Shown in pieces: positions 1-5,575 of a stretch of 5,575 nt of DNA. Numbering within the stretch: the first letter of the stretch is position 1; the number at the start of each line of letters is the position of its first letter. The position numbers and the translations under genes were made by a program. The notes beneath the pieces were generated by a model. It was not told where the DNA came from, made no database searches, and was given only the letters and a program-made list of their open reading frames with translations. The stretch comes from an uncultured beta proteobacterium. GTDB lineage: Bacteria; Pseudomonadota; Gammaproteobacteria; Burkholderiales; Burkholderiaceae_C. The DNA is taken from contig CAISIP010000073.1 of NCBI GenBank assembly GCA_903885415.1, forward strand, positions 1 to 5,575. The letters are read 5' to 3'.

Positions 1-1460
1 AGGTTGTTGTAGCCGATCACACGCGCCACTTCCTCGATCAGGTCCTCTTCGATCTGCAAGTCAAAGCGATAGAAAGGGGGCGTCACGCTGAGCGATCCCT
101 CCTCGCTGGTGTCGCCTGCGGGAGTCTGGACCACGGGCAATCCAAGTCGCTCCAGCGCGTCGGTGCATTGCGCAAGCGTCAGCGGCATGCCGATGACCCG
201 CGCCGCGCGCGCAACGCGCAACCGCACCGGCTTAGCCTGCGGCAGGCAGACTATCTGGTCGTCGATCGGGCCGCATCGGGTATCGGGCGTGCCGCAGATG
301 TCGACGATCAGCTGCGTGATACGGTCAATGTGCTCCACCGTCTGGCTGGGATCGACGCCGCGCTCGAAACGGTGGCCGGCGTCGGTGGCGAAATTAAAGC
401 GGCGCGAACGCCCGGCTACCGCTTTCGGCCACCAAAATGCGGCTTCGACGTAGACATGTCGGGTGTCGTCCGATACGGCGGTGGCGTCGCCTCCCATGAT
501 GCCGGCGAGCGACTCGACCTGCAGATCGTCAGCGATGACGCCGACTTTTTCATCCACCGCCACCGTGCTGCCGTTGAGCAGCTTGAGCTGCTCGCCCGCC
601 CTGCCCCAGCGCACCACCAATCCGCCATGGATTTTTTCGAGGTCGAATATGTGCGAGGGACGGCCGTATTCGAACATCACGTAGTTCGAGATGTCGACGA
701 GTGCGCTGACGCTGCGCTGGCCGCAGCGCGCCAGTCGCTCGACCATCCACGGCGGCGTATCGGCCTTGGTGTTGACATTGCGGACGATGCGGCCGGAAAA
801 GCGGCCGCACAGATCACTCGCTTGCACCGCCACCACAAGCTTGTCCTGGCTGCTAACGGGTACGGCAGGAAAGCCGGGCGACTGCAGCGGGGCGCCGGTC
901 AGCGCCGAGAGTTCCCGCGCAATGCCATACACGCTCAGGCAATGCGCCAGGTTGGGCGTGAGCTTCACGGTGATCAGGGCGTCATCCAGACGCAGATGAT
1001 CGCGCACGCTCTGCCCCAGCGGCGCGTCCAGCGCGAGTTCAAGCAGTCCGCCATGATCCTGCGACAGCTTGAGTTCACGCGCCGAACACAGCATGCCCTG
1101 GCTCTGCACGCCGCGCAGGACGCCCAGCTTGATCAGCAATGGCTTTCCGTCATCGCCGGGCGGCAACTGCGCTCCAACCAGAGCGCACGGCACCCGAATT
1201 CCGACCCGTGCGTTGGGCGCACCGCAGACGATATCGAGCAACTCGGGTTGCCCGATATCGACCTTGCACACGCGCAGACGGTCGGCGTTGGGATGCTGCC
1301 GTGCCTCCCTGATTTCACCGACGACGATTTGCGTGAACGGCGGCGCCACCGGCTTGAGTTCCTCCACCTCGATGCCGGCCATGGTCAGGGTGTCGGCGAG
1401 TTCGCGCGACGACAGCGGCGGGTTGCAAAACGCACGCAGCCAGGATTCAGGAAATTGCAT
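1..1460 (-). CDS. pheT: Phenylalanyl-tRNA synthetase beta subunit, 5' part (runs off the left edge)
   Basis: This is the beta chain of the alpha2-beta2 cytoplasmic enzyme that charges tRNA-Phe; it carries tRNA-binding and editing functions. The first 486 residues are visible; family members have about 800, so the C-terminal third is outside the window. The start MQFPESWLR matches the usual PheT opening. An EMAP/OB-type tRNA-binding domain covers about residues 40-150 (DIVCGAPN at 76-83). TPNLAHCLSVYG follows near 168-179. The B3/B4 editing domain covers about 210-390, with GGDATAVSDDT, EAAFWWP and HRFERGVDP (363-371). The B5 domain ends in EEDLVEEVARVIGYNNL at the window edge. The gene lies 23 bp after pheS. 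No good SD precedes the ATG, so translation may be coupled to pheS. The visible frame has no stop or frameshift. Identification is from sequence motifs; the roles are family knowledge. Confidence 0.97.
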   Translation of the reverse strand, partial: MQFPESWLRAFCNPPLSSRELADTLTMAGIEVEELKPVAPPFTQIVVGEIREARQHPNADRLRVCKVDIGQPELLDIVCGAPNARVGIRVPCALVGAQLPPGDDGKPLLIKLGVLRGVQSQGMLCSARELKLSQDHGGLLELALDAPLGQSVRDHLRLDDALITVKLTPNLAHCLSVYGIARELSALTGAPLQSPGFPAVPVSSQDKLVVAVQASDLCGRFSGRIVRNVNTKADTPPWMVERLARCGQRSVSALVDISNYVMFEYGRPSHIFDLEKIHGGLVVRWGRAGEQLKLLNGSTVAVDEKVGVIADDLQVESLAGIMGGDATAVSDDTRHVYVEAAFWWPKAVAGRSRRFNFATDAGHRFERGVDPSQTVEHIDRITQLIVDICGTPDTRCGPIDDQIVCLPQAKPVRLRVARAARVIGMPLTLAQCTDALERLGLPVVQTPAGDTSEEGSLSVTPPFYRFDLQIEEDLIEEVARVIGYNN

Positions 1461-1483
1461 GGGTTTGTTGGCTCAAATGCGGT

Positions 1484-2536
1484 TCAACGGAATTGCGACA
1501 GGAAGCGGACATCGCCGTCAAAGAACAGGCGAAGGTCGTCGACGCCGTAGCGCAGCATGGTCAGGCGGTCAATGCCCGAGCCAAAAGCAAAGCCGATGTA
1601 GAGTTCCGGATCCAGCCCCATGTTGCGAATCACATTGGGATGCACCTGGCCCGAACCGGACACCTCAAGCCAGCGTCCCTTGAGCGGACCAGCGCCGAAC
1701 ATGATGTCGATTTCCGCGCTAGGTTCGGTGAACGGGAAGAAGCTGGGCCGAAAGCGGATGTCCAACTCCCGGGTCTCGAAGAAAGCCTGGATGAAGTCGA
1801 GGTAGACGACCTTCAAATCCTTGAAGCTGATGTTCTGTCCGACCCACAAGCCCTCGACCTGGTGAAACATCGGCGAGTGGGTGGCGTCGCTGTCAACCCG
1901 GTAGCAGCGCCCCGGCACGATGACCCGAATCTCGGGCATGGTCTGTCCGGCGTCTATCAGATGGCGGTACTTCTTCACATGCTGCACGGCATGGCGGATT
2001 TGCACCGGGCTGGTGTGTGTGCGCAGCAAGTTGGGCGCGGCCGCAGTTCCGCCTTCGACGTAGAAGGTGTCGTGCATCGAACGCGCCGGGTGGTCTTCGG
2101 GCGTATTGAGCGCGGTGAAATTGAACCAGTCGGACTCGATCTCCGGGCCTTGCGCGACCTCGAAACCCATCGAACCGAATATGGCCTCGATGCGCTCGGT
2201 GCTCAGCGATACCGGGTGCAGTCCACCGGCGGCGCGCCTGCGCCCGGGCAGCGTCACATCAAGCGCCTCGGCCTGCAGTTGCACCTGCAACTCAGCGTCT
2301 GCCAGCGCCTCGCGGCGCGCGTGCAGCGCCGCCTCTATCGCCTGTTTGGCGAGGTTGATCTCCGCGCCGCGTGACTTTTTCTGATCGACCGGCAATGCCG
2401 CCAGGTCCTTCATCAGTGCCGTGATGCGCCCGGCCTTTCCCAGAAATTGCGCCTTGCTGTTTTCGAGTTCGGCCGGCGTTTTTGCCTGCGTAAAAGCGGC
2501 CTTGGCGTCTTCAACGGTGGCGTTCAAATCAATCAT
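1484..2536 (-). CDS. pheS: Phenylalanyl-tRNA synthetase alpha subunit (class II)
   Basis: The catalytic alpha chain activates phenylalanine with ATP and transfers it to tRNA-Phe, in complex with the pheT product. It is 350 residues long, slightly above the 327 of E. coli; part of the excess is a short insert near 279-288 (MFGAGPLKGR). Residues 1-95 form the N-terminal coiled-coil tRNA-binding arm. The class II core follows: GGLHPVS (104-110), PEIESDWFNFTALN with HPARSMHDTFY in motif 1 (131-159), GRCYRVDSDATHSPMFHQVEGL in two parts as motif 2 (209-230), FRPSFFPFTEPSAEIDI (262-278) and motif 3 GFAFGSGIDRLTMLRYG (315-331). Ala317 in GFAFG matches the residue that sets the size of the Phe pocket (Ala294 in E. 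coli). AAGG at 2544-2547, 7 nt before the ATG, supports the start. The stop is TGA at 1484-1486. The gene is intact. Confidence 0.98.
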   Translation of the reverse strand: MIDLNATVEDAKAAFTQAKTPAELENSKAQFLGKAGRITALMKDLAALPVDQKKSRGAEINLAKQAIEAALHARREALADAELQVQLQAEALDVTLPGRRRAAGGLHPVSLSTERIEAIFGSMGFEVAQGPEIESDWFNFTALNTPEDHPARSMHDTFYVEGGTAAAPNLLRTHTSPVQIRHAVQHVKKYRHLIDAGQTMPEIRVIVPGRCYRVDSDATHSPMFHQVEGLWVGQNISFKDLKVVYLDFIQAFFETRELDIRFRPSFFPFTEPSAEIDIMFGAGPLKGRWLEVSGSGQVHPNVIRNMGLDPELYIGFAFGSGIDRLTMLRYGVDDLRLFFDGDVRFLSQFR

Positions 2537-2570
2537 GCTGAAACCTTGGCAAGTTGCCGCTTAAACGATC

Positions 2571-2602
2571 AGGGGCTAGCGCTCTTGCAAGCTCTAGCCC
2601 CT
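2571..2602 (-). promoter_or_regulatory. Stem-loop in the rplT-pheS gap
   Basis: Perfect 9-bp arms AGGGGCTAG and CTAGCCCCT lie at 2571-2579 and 2594-2602. After one mismatch, three more pairs (2581-2583 with 2590-2592) close a 6-nt loop. In the operon direction the stem is followed by GATCGTTTAA, not a run of U, so it is not a standard intrinsic terminator. It ends 34 nt before the pheS start and could be an mRNA processing or stability element, or a partial attenuator. E. coli has its pheST attenuator in the same gap; equivalence here is inference only. Confidence 0.55.
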
Positions 2603-2650
2603 GTTTCTTGGACGCAGCCTGCCCGCAGGCAGTCCGCCGCGCCATCCCAT
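2594..2650 (-). other. Possible 18-codon leader frame coupled to rplT (unproven)
   Basis: An ATG at 2650-2648 overlaps the rplT stop as TGATG, the arrangement used for translational reinitiation. The frame reads MGWRGGLPAGRLRPRNRG and stops at a TAG (2596-2594) inside the first arm, in transcript order, of the downstream stem-loop. It sits where E. coli has the pheM leader peptide, but it contains no Phe codon and is rich in Arg and Gly, so it cannot sense Phe-tRNA as pheM does. No clear SD precedes it. It may be a chance frame; position is the only support. Confidence 0.2.
2610..2635 (-). promoter_or_regulatory. Upstream GC-rich hairpin in the rplT-pheS gap
   Basis: GCCTG (2617-2621) pairs with CAGGC (2626-2630) around a 4-nt loop. 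Outer arms GGAC (2610-2613) and GTCC (2632-2635) can pair across a small internal loop. It begins 14 nt past the rplT stop codon in the transcript and is followed by AAGAAAC, so it is not a U-tailed terminator. Together with the 2571-2602 stem it makes a two-hairpin leader before pheS. Its function is unknown. Confidence 0.4.
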
Positions 2651-3009
2651 CAAGCAGCCAGCTTGGCTTTCACTTGCTCGACGATACCGGCAAAAGCAGG
2701 CATGTCGTGGATCGCGATATCGGACAGCACCTTGCGGTCGATTTCGATGCCGGCCTTCTTCAGACCATTGGCGAACTGGCTGTAAGTCAGGCCACACTGG
2801 CGTGCAGCGGCGTTGATACGCGCAATCCACAACTGGCGAAACACCCGTTTCTTGGTACGGCGGTCCCGGTAGGCGTACTGCCCAGCCTTCATCACCGCCT
2901 CTTTGGCGATCCGGAATACATTGCCGCGGCGACCGCGGAAACCCTTTGCGAGGGCGAGAACTTTTTTGTGGCGGGCCCGAGCCGTTACACCACGTTTGAC
3001 GCGAGGCAT
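2650..3009 (-). CDS. rplT: 50S ribosomal protein L20
   Basis: L20 binds 23S rRNA early in assembly of the large subunit. The 119-residue product is of normal length (118 in E. coli) and very basic. It opens MPRVKRGVTARARHKKVL and continues with AKGFRGRRGNVFRIAKEAV (about 21-39), the long rRNA-contacting N-terminal extension. The globular C-terminal half includes RQLWIARINAAARQ (58-71), YSQFANGLKKAGIEIDRKVLSD in two parts (76-97), then a short helical end. A strong SD, AAGGAG at 3016-3021, lies 6 nt before the ATG. The gene follows rpmI by 24 bp, the usual L35-L20 pairing. In E. coli L20 represses translation of rpmI and rplT by binding their mRNA; whether that holds here cannot be read from the sequence. 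The stop is TGA at 2650-2652. Confidence 0.98.
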   Translation of the reverse strand: MPRVKRGVTARARHKKVLALAKGFRGRRGNVFRIAKEAVMKAGQYAYRDRRTKKRVFRQLWIARINAAARQCGLTYSQFANGLKKAGIEIDRKVLSDIAIHDMPAFAGIVEQVKAKLAA

Positions 3010-3033
3010 GTGTTACTCCTTGTTCGTCGTTGG

Positions 3034-3237
3034 TTAAATGCCAAAGCCGGGCAACATCTGCGCCATGTGACCCATATTGGTCTCATGGACAGCCGTCGAA
3101 CCCCGCAAGTGGCGTTTGTTCTTGGTGGTCTTTTTGGTCAAGATGTGGCGCTTGAAGGCCTGACCCCGCTTGACAGTTCCACCTGGACGAACGCGGAAGC
3201 GCTTTTTCGCACCGCTCTTGGTCTTCATTTTGGGCAT
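3034..3237 (-). CDS. rpmI: 50S ribosomal protein L35
   Basis: L35 is a small, very basic protein of the large ribosomal subunit. The product has 67 residues (65 in E. coli). It begins MPKMKTKSGAKKRFRVRPGG, with the family signature KMKTKSGAKKRF at 3-14, and has GQAFKRHILTKK at 25-36 and KNKRHLRG at 39-46. The C-terminus HMAQMLPGFGI is typical of betaproteobacterial forms. AAGGAG at 3244-3249, 6 nt before the ATG, fixes the start. The gene follows infC by 111 bp and precedes rplT by 24 bp, so L35 and L20 are probably translated from one message. In E. coli L20 acts at the site just upstream of rpmI to control both; the long gap here leaves room for such a site. Confidence 0.98.
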   Translation of the reverse strand: MPKMKTKSGAKKRFRVRPGGTVKRGQAFKRHILTKKTTKNKRHLRGSTAVHETNMGHMAQMLPGFGI

Positions 3238-3313
3238 TCAATGCTCCTTCTTGGTTGTGCTCGTGAGGCGTCTGCAAAAACATGCAGCCTTGTTGGCCCC
3301 GAGCCACTTGTAA

Positions 3314-3343
3314 CAATCCACCAGCGACCAAACCGGTGGATCG
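3314..3343 (-). promoter_or_regulatory. Stem-loop between infC and rpmI
   Basis: ATCCACC (minus strand, 3341-3335) pairs with GGTGGAT (3322-3316) around a 12-nt loop. One G-U and one C-G pair outside extend the stem to 9 bp. It begins 5 nt after the infC stop codon and is not followed by a U run, so it is probably not an intrinsic terminator. It lies in the 111-nt leader of rpmI, where E. coli has the L20-binding repression site. It could be part of such a site or a processing or stability element; nothing in the sequence decides this. Confidence 0.45.
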
Positions 3344-3348
3344 CAAAA

Positions 3349-3942
3349 CTAGGATGTGACGGCTGTCGCCACCTCCGCTACCGGCTTGGAGGCCGATTTC
3401 TTCTTGCCCGGCGCGATCATCATGATCATCTGGCGCCCTTCAAGTTTTGGAAACTGCTCGACCAAAATCGTATCCCCAAGGTCGGCCCGGATCCGGTTCA
3501 GAAGCGCCATTCCGATTTCCTGATGCGTGATCTCACGCCCCCTGAATCGCAAAGTGATCTTGCACTTGTCGCCATCAGCCAAAAAACGGCGGATGTTGCG
3601 CATCTTGATGTTGTAGTCCCCGTCGTCCGTTCCCGGGCGAAACTTGATTTCCTTGATCTCGATGACCGTCTGCTTGGACTTCGCGTCGGCCGCCTTTTTC
3701 TGTTCCTGGTACTTGAACTTTCCGTAATCCATCAAACGACAGACCGGCGGATTCGCCGTAGCGGATATTTCAACCAGATCAACGTCCAACTCACCCGCTT
3801 GGCGCAGCGCCTCCATCAGGCTTACTACACCGAGCGGTTCGTTCTCGGGTCCGGACAGACGCACTTCCGGCGCCATGATTTCCCGATTGAGACGGTGCTT
3901 ACGTTCTTCACGGTGACGGCGGTCACGAAATTCAGTAGCGAT
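3349..3942 (-). CDS. infC: Translation initiation factor IF-3, with a rare AUC start
   Basis: IF3 binds the 30S subunit, prevents joining of 50S, and rejects wrong start codons and non-initiator tRNA. From the AUC at 3942-3940 the product has 197 residues (180 in E. coli). The order is a charged N-terminal extension (RDRRHREERKHR, 6-17), the N-domain from RLNREI (17-22) through VCRLMDYGKFKY (67-78), a lysine-rich linker, the C-domain from KEIKFRPGTDDGDYNIK (97-113) to MIMMIAPGKKK (172-182), and a low-complexity tail. The first ATG (3876-3874) would remove RLNREI, the counterpart of RINGEI at the start of the E. coli N-domain. No ATG, GTG or TTG lies in frame between the upstream TGA (3948-3946) and that ATG. 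An SD, AAGGA, sits 7 nt before the AUC. E. coli infC starts at AUU and IF3 represses its own synthesis through it, so AUC suggests the same control. Confidence 0.95.
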   Translation of the reverse strand: MATEFRDRRHREERKHRLNREIMAPEVRLSGPENEPLGVVSLMEALRQAGELDVDLVEISATANPPVCRLMDYGKFKYQEQKKAADAKSKQTVIEIKEIKFRPGTDDGDYNIKMRNIRRFLADGDKCKITLRFRGREITHQEIGMALLNRIRADLGDTILVEQFPKLEGRQMIMMIAPGKKKSASKPVAEVATAVTS

Positions 3943-3949
3943 GGTTCAG

Positions 3950-3954
3950 TCCTT
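3950..3954 (-). promoter_or_regulatory. Ribosome binding site that sets the infC AUC start
   Basis: The minus strand reads AAGGA, then a 7-nt spacer (CTGAACC), then ATC. This is a strong SD at good spacing. It is 73 nt from the first in-frame ATG, too far to serve it, and no comparable AAGGA-type motif lies just before that ATG. The SD therefore decides for the upstream non-standard start. Confidence 0.85.
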
Positions 3955-3965
3955 CAAAATATTTA

Positions 3966-3979
3966 CTACAAAATTGTAG
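3966..3979. repeat. Short AT-rich inverted repeat upstream of infC
   Basis: The + strand arms CTACAA (3966-3971) and TTGTAG (3974-3979) are separated by AA. The repeat lies 11 nt upstream of the infC SD and overlaps a possible -10 hexamer. As RNA it would be a weak hairpin with a very tight loop; as DNA it could be a small protein-binding site. It may be chance. Confidence 0.3.
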
Positions 3980-4003
3980 CCATAGCCGCATACCGCACGC
4001 CAA
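3973..4003 (-). promoter_or_regulatory. Possible weak sigma-70 promoter for infC and downstream genes
   Basis: On the minus strand TACAAT (3978-3973, five of six matches to TATAAT) has TTGGCG (4003-3998) 19 nt upstream, a weak -35 at a longer than ideal spacing. It lies in the 85-bp thrS-infC gap. E. coli also has promoters for infC and downstream genes inside or after thrS, so an internal promoter is plausible. The match is weak and untested. Confidence 0.3.
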
Positions 4004-4027
4004 CACGCTGGAATCTTGTCGATAGAA

Positions 4028-5575
4028 CTAGACAACAGACTTGTTTGTGACGTCTGCGGCGACTCTTTGCACGAATGCATCGAGGGACATCACACCGAGG
4101 TCCAGATTGCCCCGGCCGCGCACCGCAACAGCTCCGGCCGCCACTTCCTTGTCACCGACGACCAGGATGTATGGTGGCTTTTGCATCGAATGCTCCCGTA
4201 TTTTATACGTTATTTTCTCGTTGCGCAGGTCCAAAGCCACCCTAAACCCTTGATTTTTCAGCGTTTTAGCAACTGTCCGGGCATATTCGGCCTGTGCGTC
4301 GGTGATATTGAGAAGCACCACCTGCACCGGCGCGAGCCATGTCGGCAATGCCCCGGCGCTCTCCTCGATCAGGATTCCGATGAATCGTTCCAGGCTGCCG
4401 ACAATCGCACGGTGCAGCATCACCGGCCGGTGGCGCGCACCGTCTTCACCCACGTATTCGGCGTCAAGTCGCTCTGGCATCGAGAAATCGACCTGCATGG
4501 TGCCGCATTGCCACTGGCGGCCAATCGCGTCCTTGAGTGTGTATTCGATCTTCGGCCCATAGAAAGCACCTTCACCCTCGGAGATTTCATAAGCGCACCC
4601 GGAAGCCTTCATGCTTTGCATCAGCGCCGCCTCGGCCTTGTCCCAAACCGCGTCGGAGCCGATGCGCTGCGCAGGCCGGGTCGCGACCTTGTAGATGATG
4701 TGGTGAAAGCCAAAGTCGGTATAGACCCGCTGCAGCAGCGCCGTGTAGTCGACGCACTCCTGCAGGATCTGGTCTTCTGTGCAAAAAATATGGCCGTCAT
4801 CCTGCGTGAAGCCGCGTACCCGCATGATGCCGTGCAACCCGCCCGAGGGCTCGTTGCGATGGCACTGGCCGAATTCGCCGTAGCGCAGCGGCAGATCGCG
4901 GTAGCTCTTGATGCCCTGCTTGAATATCAGGATGTGGCCGGGACAGTTCATCGGCTTGAGCGCATAGTCGCGCTTTTCCGATTCGGTGACGAACATGTTC
5001 TCGCGGTACTTGTCCCAATGGCCGGTCTTCTCCCACAGGCTCTTGTCGATGATCTGCGGACCCTTGACTTCCTGGTAGCCGTTGTCGCGGTAGACCTGGC
5101 GCATGTACTGCTCGACGCCTTGCCACAGCGTCCAGCCCTTGGGGTGCCAGAACACCAGTCCCGGCGCATGATCATCGATATGGAAAAGATCGAGTTCGCG
5201 CCCGAGTTTGCGGTGGTCGCGCTTCTCGGCTTCCTCCAGCATGGTCAGATGCTGCTGCAACGCGTCCTTGCTAGCCCATGCGGTGCCGTAGATCCGCTGC
5301 AGCATCTCGTTGCGATGGTCACCGCGCCAGTAAGCGCCCGCGAGCTTCATCAGCTTGAAAAATTTCAACCTGCCGGTGCTGGGCACGTGCGGTCCGCGGC
5401 AAAGATCTTCGAATGCACCCTCACGGTACAGAGAAACATCTTCACCAGCCGGAATGCTGCCTATGATCTCTGCCTTGTAATGCTCGCCAAGGCTCTTGAA
5501 ATAGTCGATGGCTTCGTCGCGCGGCAGGACCCTACGCGTCACCGGTTCGTCGCGCGCCGCCAACGCGGCCATGCG
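4028..5575 (-). CDS. thrS: Threonyl-tRNA synthetase, C-terminal 515 residues (5' end outside window)
   Basis: This class II synthetase charges tRNA-Thr and edits Ser-tRNA-Thr. The frame is open at the right edge, so the Met at 5572 is internal; about 120 N-terminal residues (TGS domain and first part of the editing domain) are missing from view. Counting from that Met: DLCRGPHVPS (57-66) carries Cys58 and His62, matching the E. coli editing residues Cys182 and His186. Motif 1 lies around YQEVKGPQIIDKSLWEKTGHW (two parts, 166-186). The zinc ligands are Cys210 (MNCPGH), His261 (DDGHIFCTED) and His387 (MLHRAIVGS). Motif 2 is CHRNEPSG then GIMRVRGFTQDD (237-259), and motif 3 is HRAIVGSLERFIGILIEE (387-404). 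The anticodon-binding domain is LAPVQVV to the end (DLRNEKITYKIREH, VVGDKE). The stop is TAG at 4028-4030. All key residues seen are intact. Confidence 0.98.
   Translation of the reverse strand, partial: RMAALAARDEPVTRRVLPRDEAIDYFKSLGEHYKAEIIGSIPAGEDVSLYREGAFEDLCRGPHVPSTGRLKFFKLMKLAGAYWRGDHRNEMLQRIYGTAWASKDALQQHLTMLEEAEKRDHRKLGRELDLFHIDDHAPGLVFWHPKGWTLWQGVEQYMRQVYRDNGYQEVKGPQIIDKSLWEKTGHWDKYRENMFVTESEKRDYALKPMNCPGHILIFKQGIKSYRDLPLRYGEFGQCHRNEPSGGLHGIMRVRGFTQDDGHIFCTEDQILQECVDYTALLQRVYTDFGFHHIIYKVATRPAQRIGSDAVWDKAEAALMQSMKASGCAYEISEGEGAFYGPKIEYTLKDAIGRQWQCGTMQVDFSMPERLDAEYVGEDGARHRPVMLHRAIVGSLERFIGILIEESAGALPTWLAPVQVVLLNITDAQAEYARTVAKTLKNQGFRVALDLRNEKITYKIREHSMQKPPYILVVGDKEVAAGAVAVRGRGNLDLGVMSLDAFVQRVAADVTNKSVV

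Noticed and set aside
168..1550. A 460-codon open frame on the + strand opposite pheT
   Set aside because: It lies antisense to a certain pheT frame across its whole visible length. Its product is rich in Arg, Ala, His and Gln, shows no recognisable domain, and fits a shadow frame of GC-rich coding DNA.
1493..2374. A 293-codon + strand frame opposite pheS
   Set aside because: It lies entirely antisense to the intact pheS gene, with no motif of its own; it is a shadow frame.
2571..2608. Intrinsic terminator on the + strand at the 9-bp stem
   Set aside because: In the + direction the stem is followed by GTTTCTT, a weak and interrupted T tract, and there is no + strand gene upstream for it to end.
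2594..2650. A pheM-type phenylalanine attenuator peptide before pheS
   Set aside because: The only small frame in the gap has no Phe codon, and the following hairpin has no U run, so Phe-dependent attenuation as in E. coli is not supported.
2554..4050. A 498-codon open frame on the + strand running opposite rplT, rpmI and infC
   Set aside because: It is notable for staying open across three gaps, but it covers three certain ribosome and initiation-factor genes on the other strand. It has no recognisable domain, and its product reads as antisense translation. Chance is the simpler explanation.
5570..5572. thrS starting at the Met at 5572
   Set aside because: The reading frame continues past this Met to the window edge, and the following residues match the middle of the ThrS editing domain, so this Met is internal.

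Overview
The window is one strand of a core translation operon. All genes lie on the minus strand and are transcribed from high to low coordinates, in the order thrS (3' part), infC, rpmI, rplT, pheS, pheT (5' part). The protein sequences look like a betaproteobacterium of the order Burkholderiales. The IF3 N-terminus and the PheS and PheT motif variants suggest a Comamonadaceae-like lineage, but that family-level guess comes from memory of homologues and was not searched.

Layout: positions 4028-5575 hold the C-terminal part of threonyl-tRNA synthetase. An 85-bp gap (3943-4027) follows, with a possible weak promoter, a small inverted repeat and a strong Shine-Dalgarno (SD) sequence. IF3 (3349-3942) most likely starts at a rare AUC codon, so a finder limited to ATG, GTG and TTG would lose its first 22 residues. 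A 111-bp gap with a stable stem-loop precedes rpmI (L35, 3034-3237). rplT (L20, 2650-3009) follows 24 bp later with a strong SD. A 113-bp gap between rplT and pheS holds two hairpins and a tiny open frame that overlaps the rplT stop. pheS (1484-2536) and pheT (1-1460, running off the left edge) encode the two phenylalanyl-tRNA synthetase subunits.

The genes work together in protein synthesis: two aminoacyl-tRNA synthetases, the initiation factor that proofreads start codons, and two proteins of the large ribosomal subunit. In Escherichia coli the same cluster is regulated at several points: IF3 autoregulates through a rare start codon, L20 represses rpmI-rplT, and a leader peptide attenuates pheST. 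The rare start is clearly kept here. The other two sites can only be suspected from spacing and hairpins, and no Phe-rich leader is present.

There are no mobile elements, CRISPR arrays, tRNA or rRNA genes, or accessory genes. I found no previously undescribed system. The points worth checking are regulatory details of a conserved operon. No gene-free stretch exceeds 113 bp.
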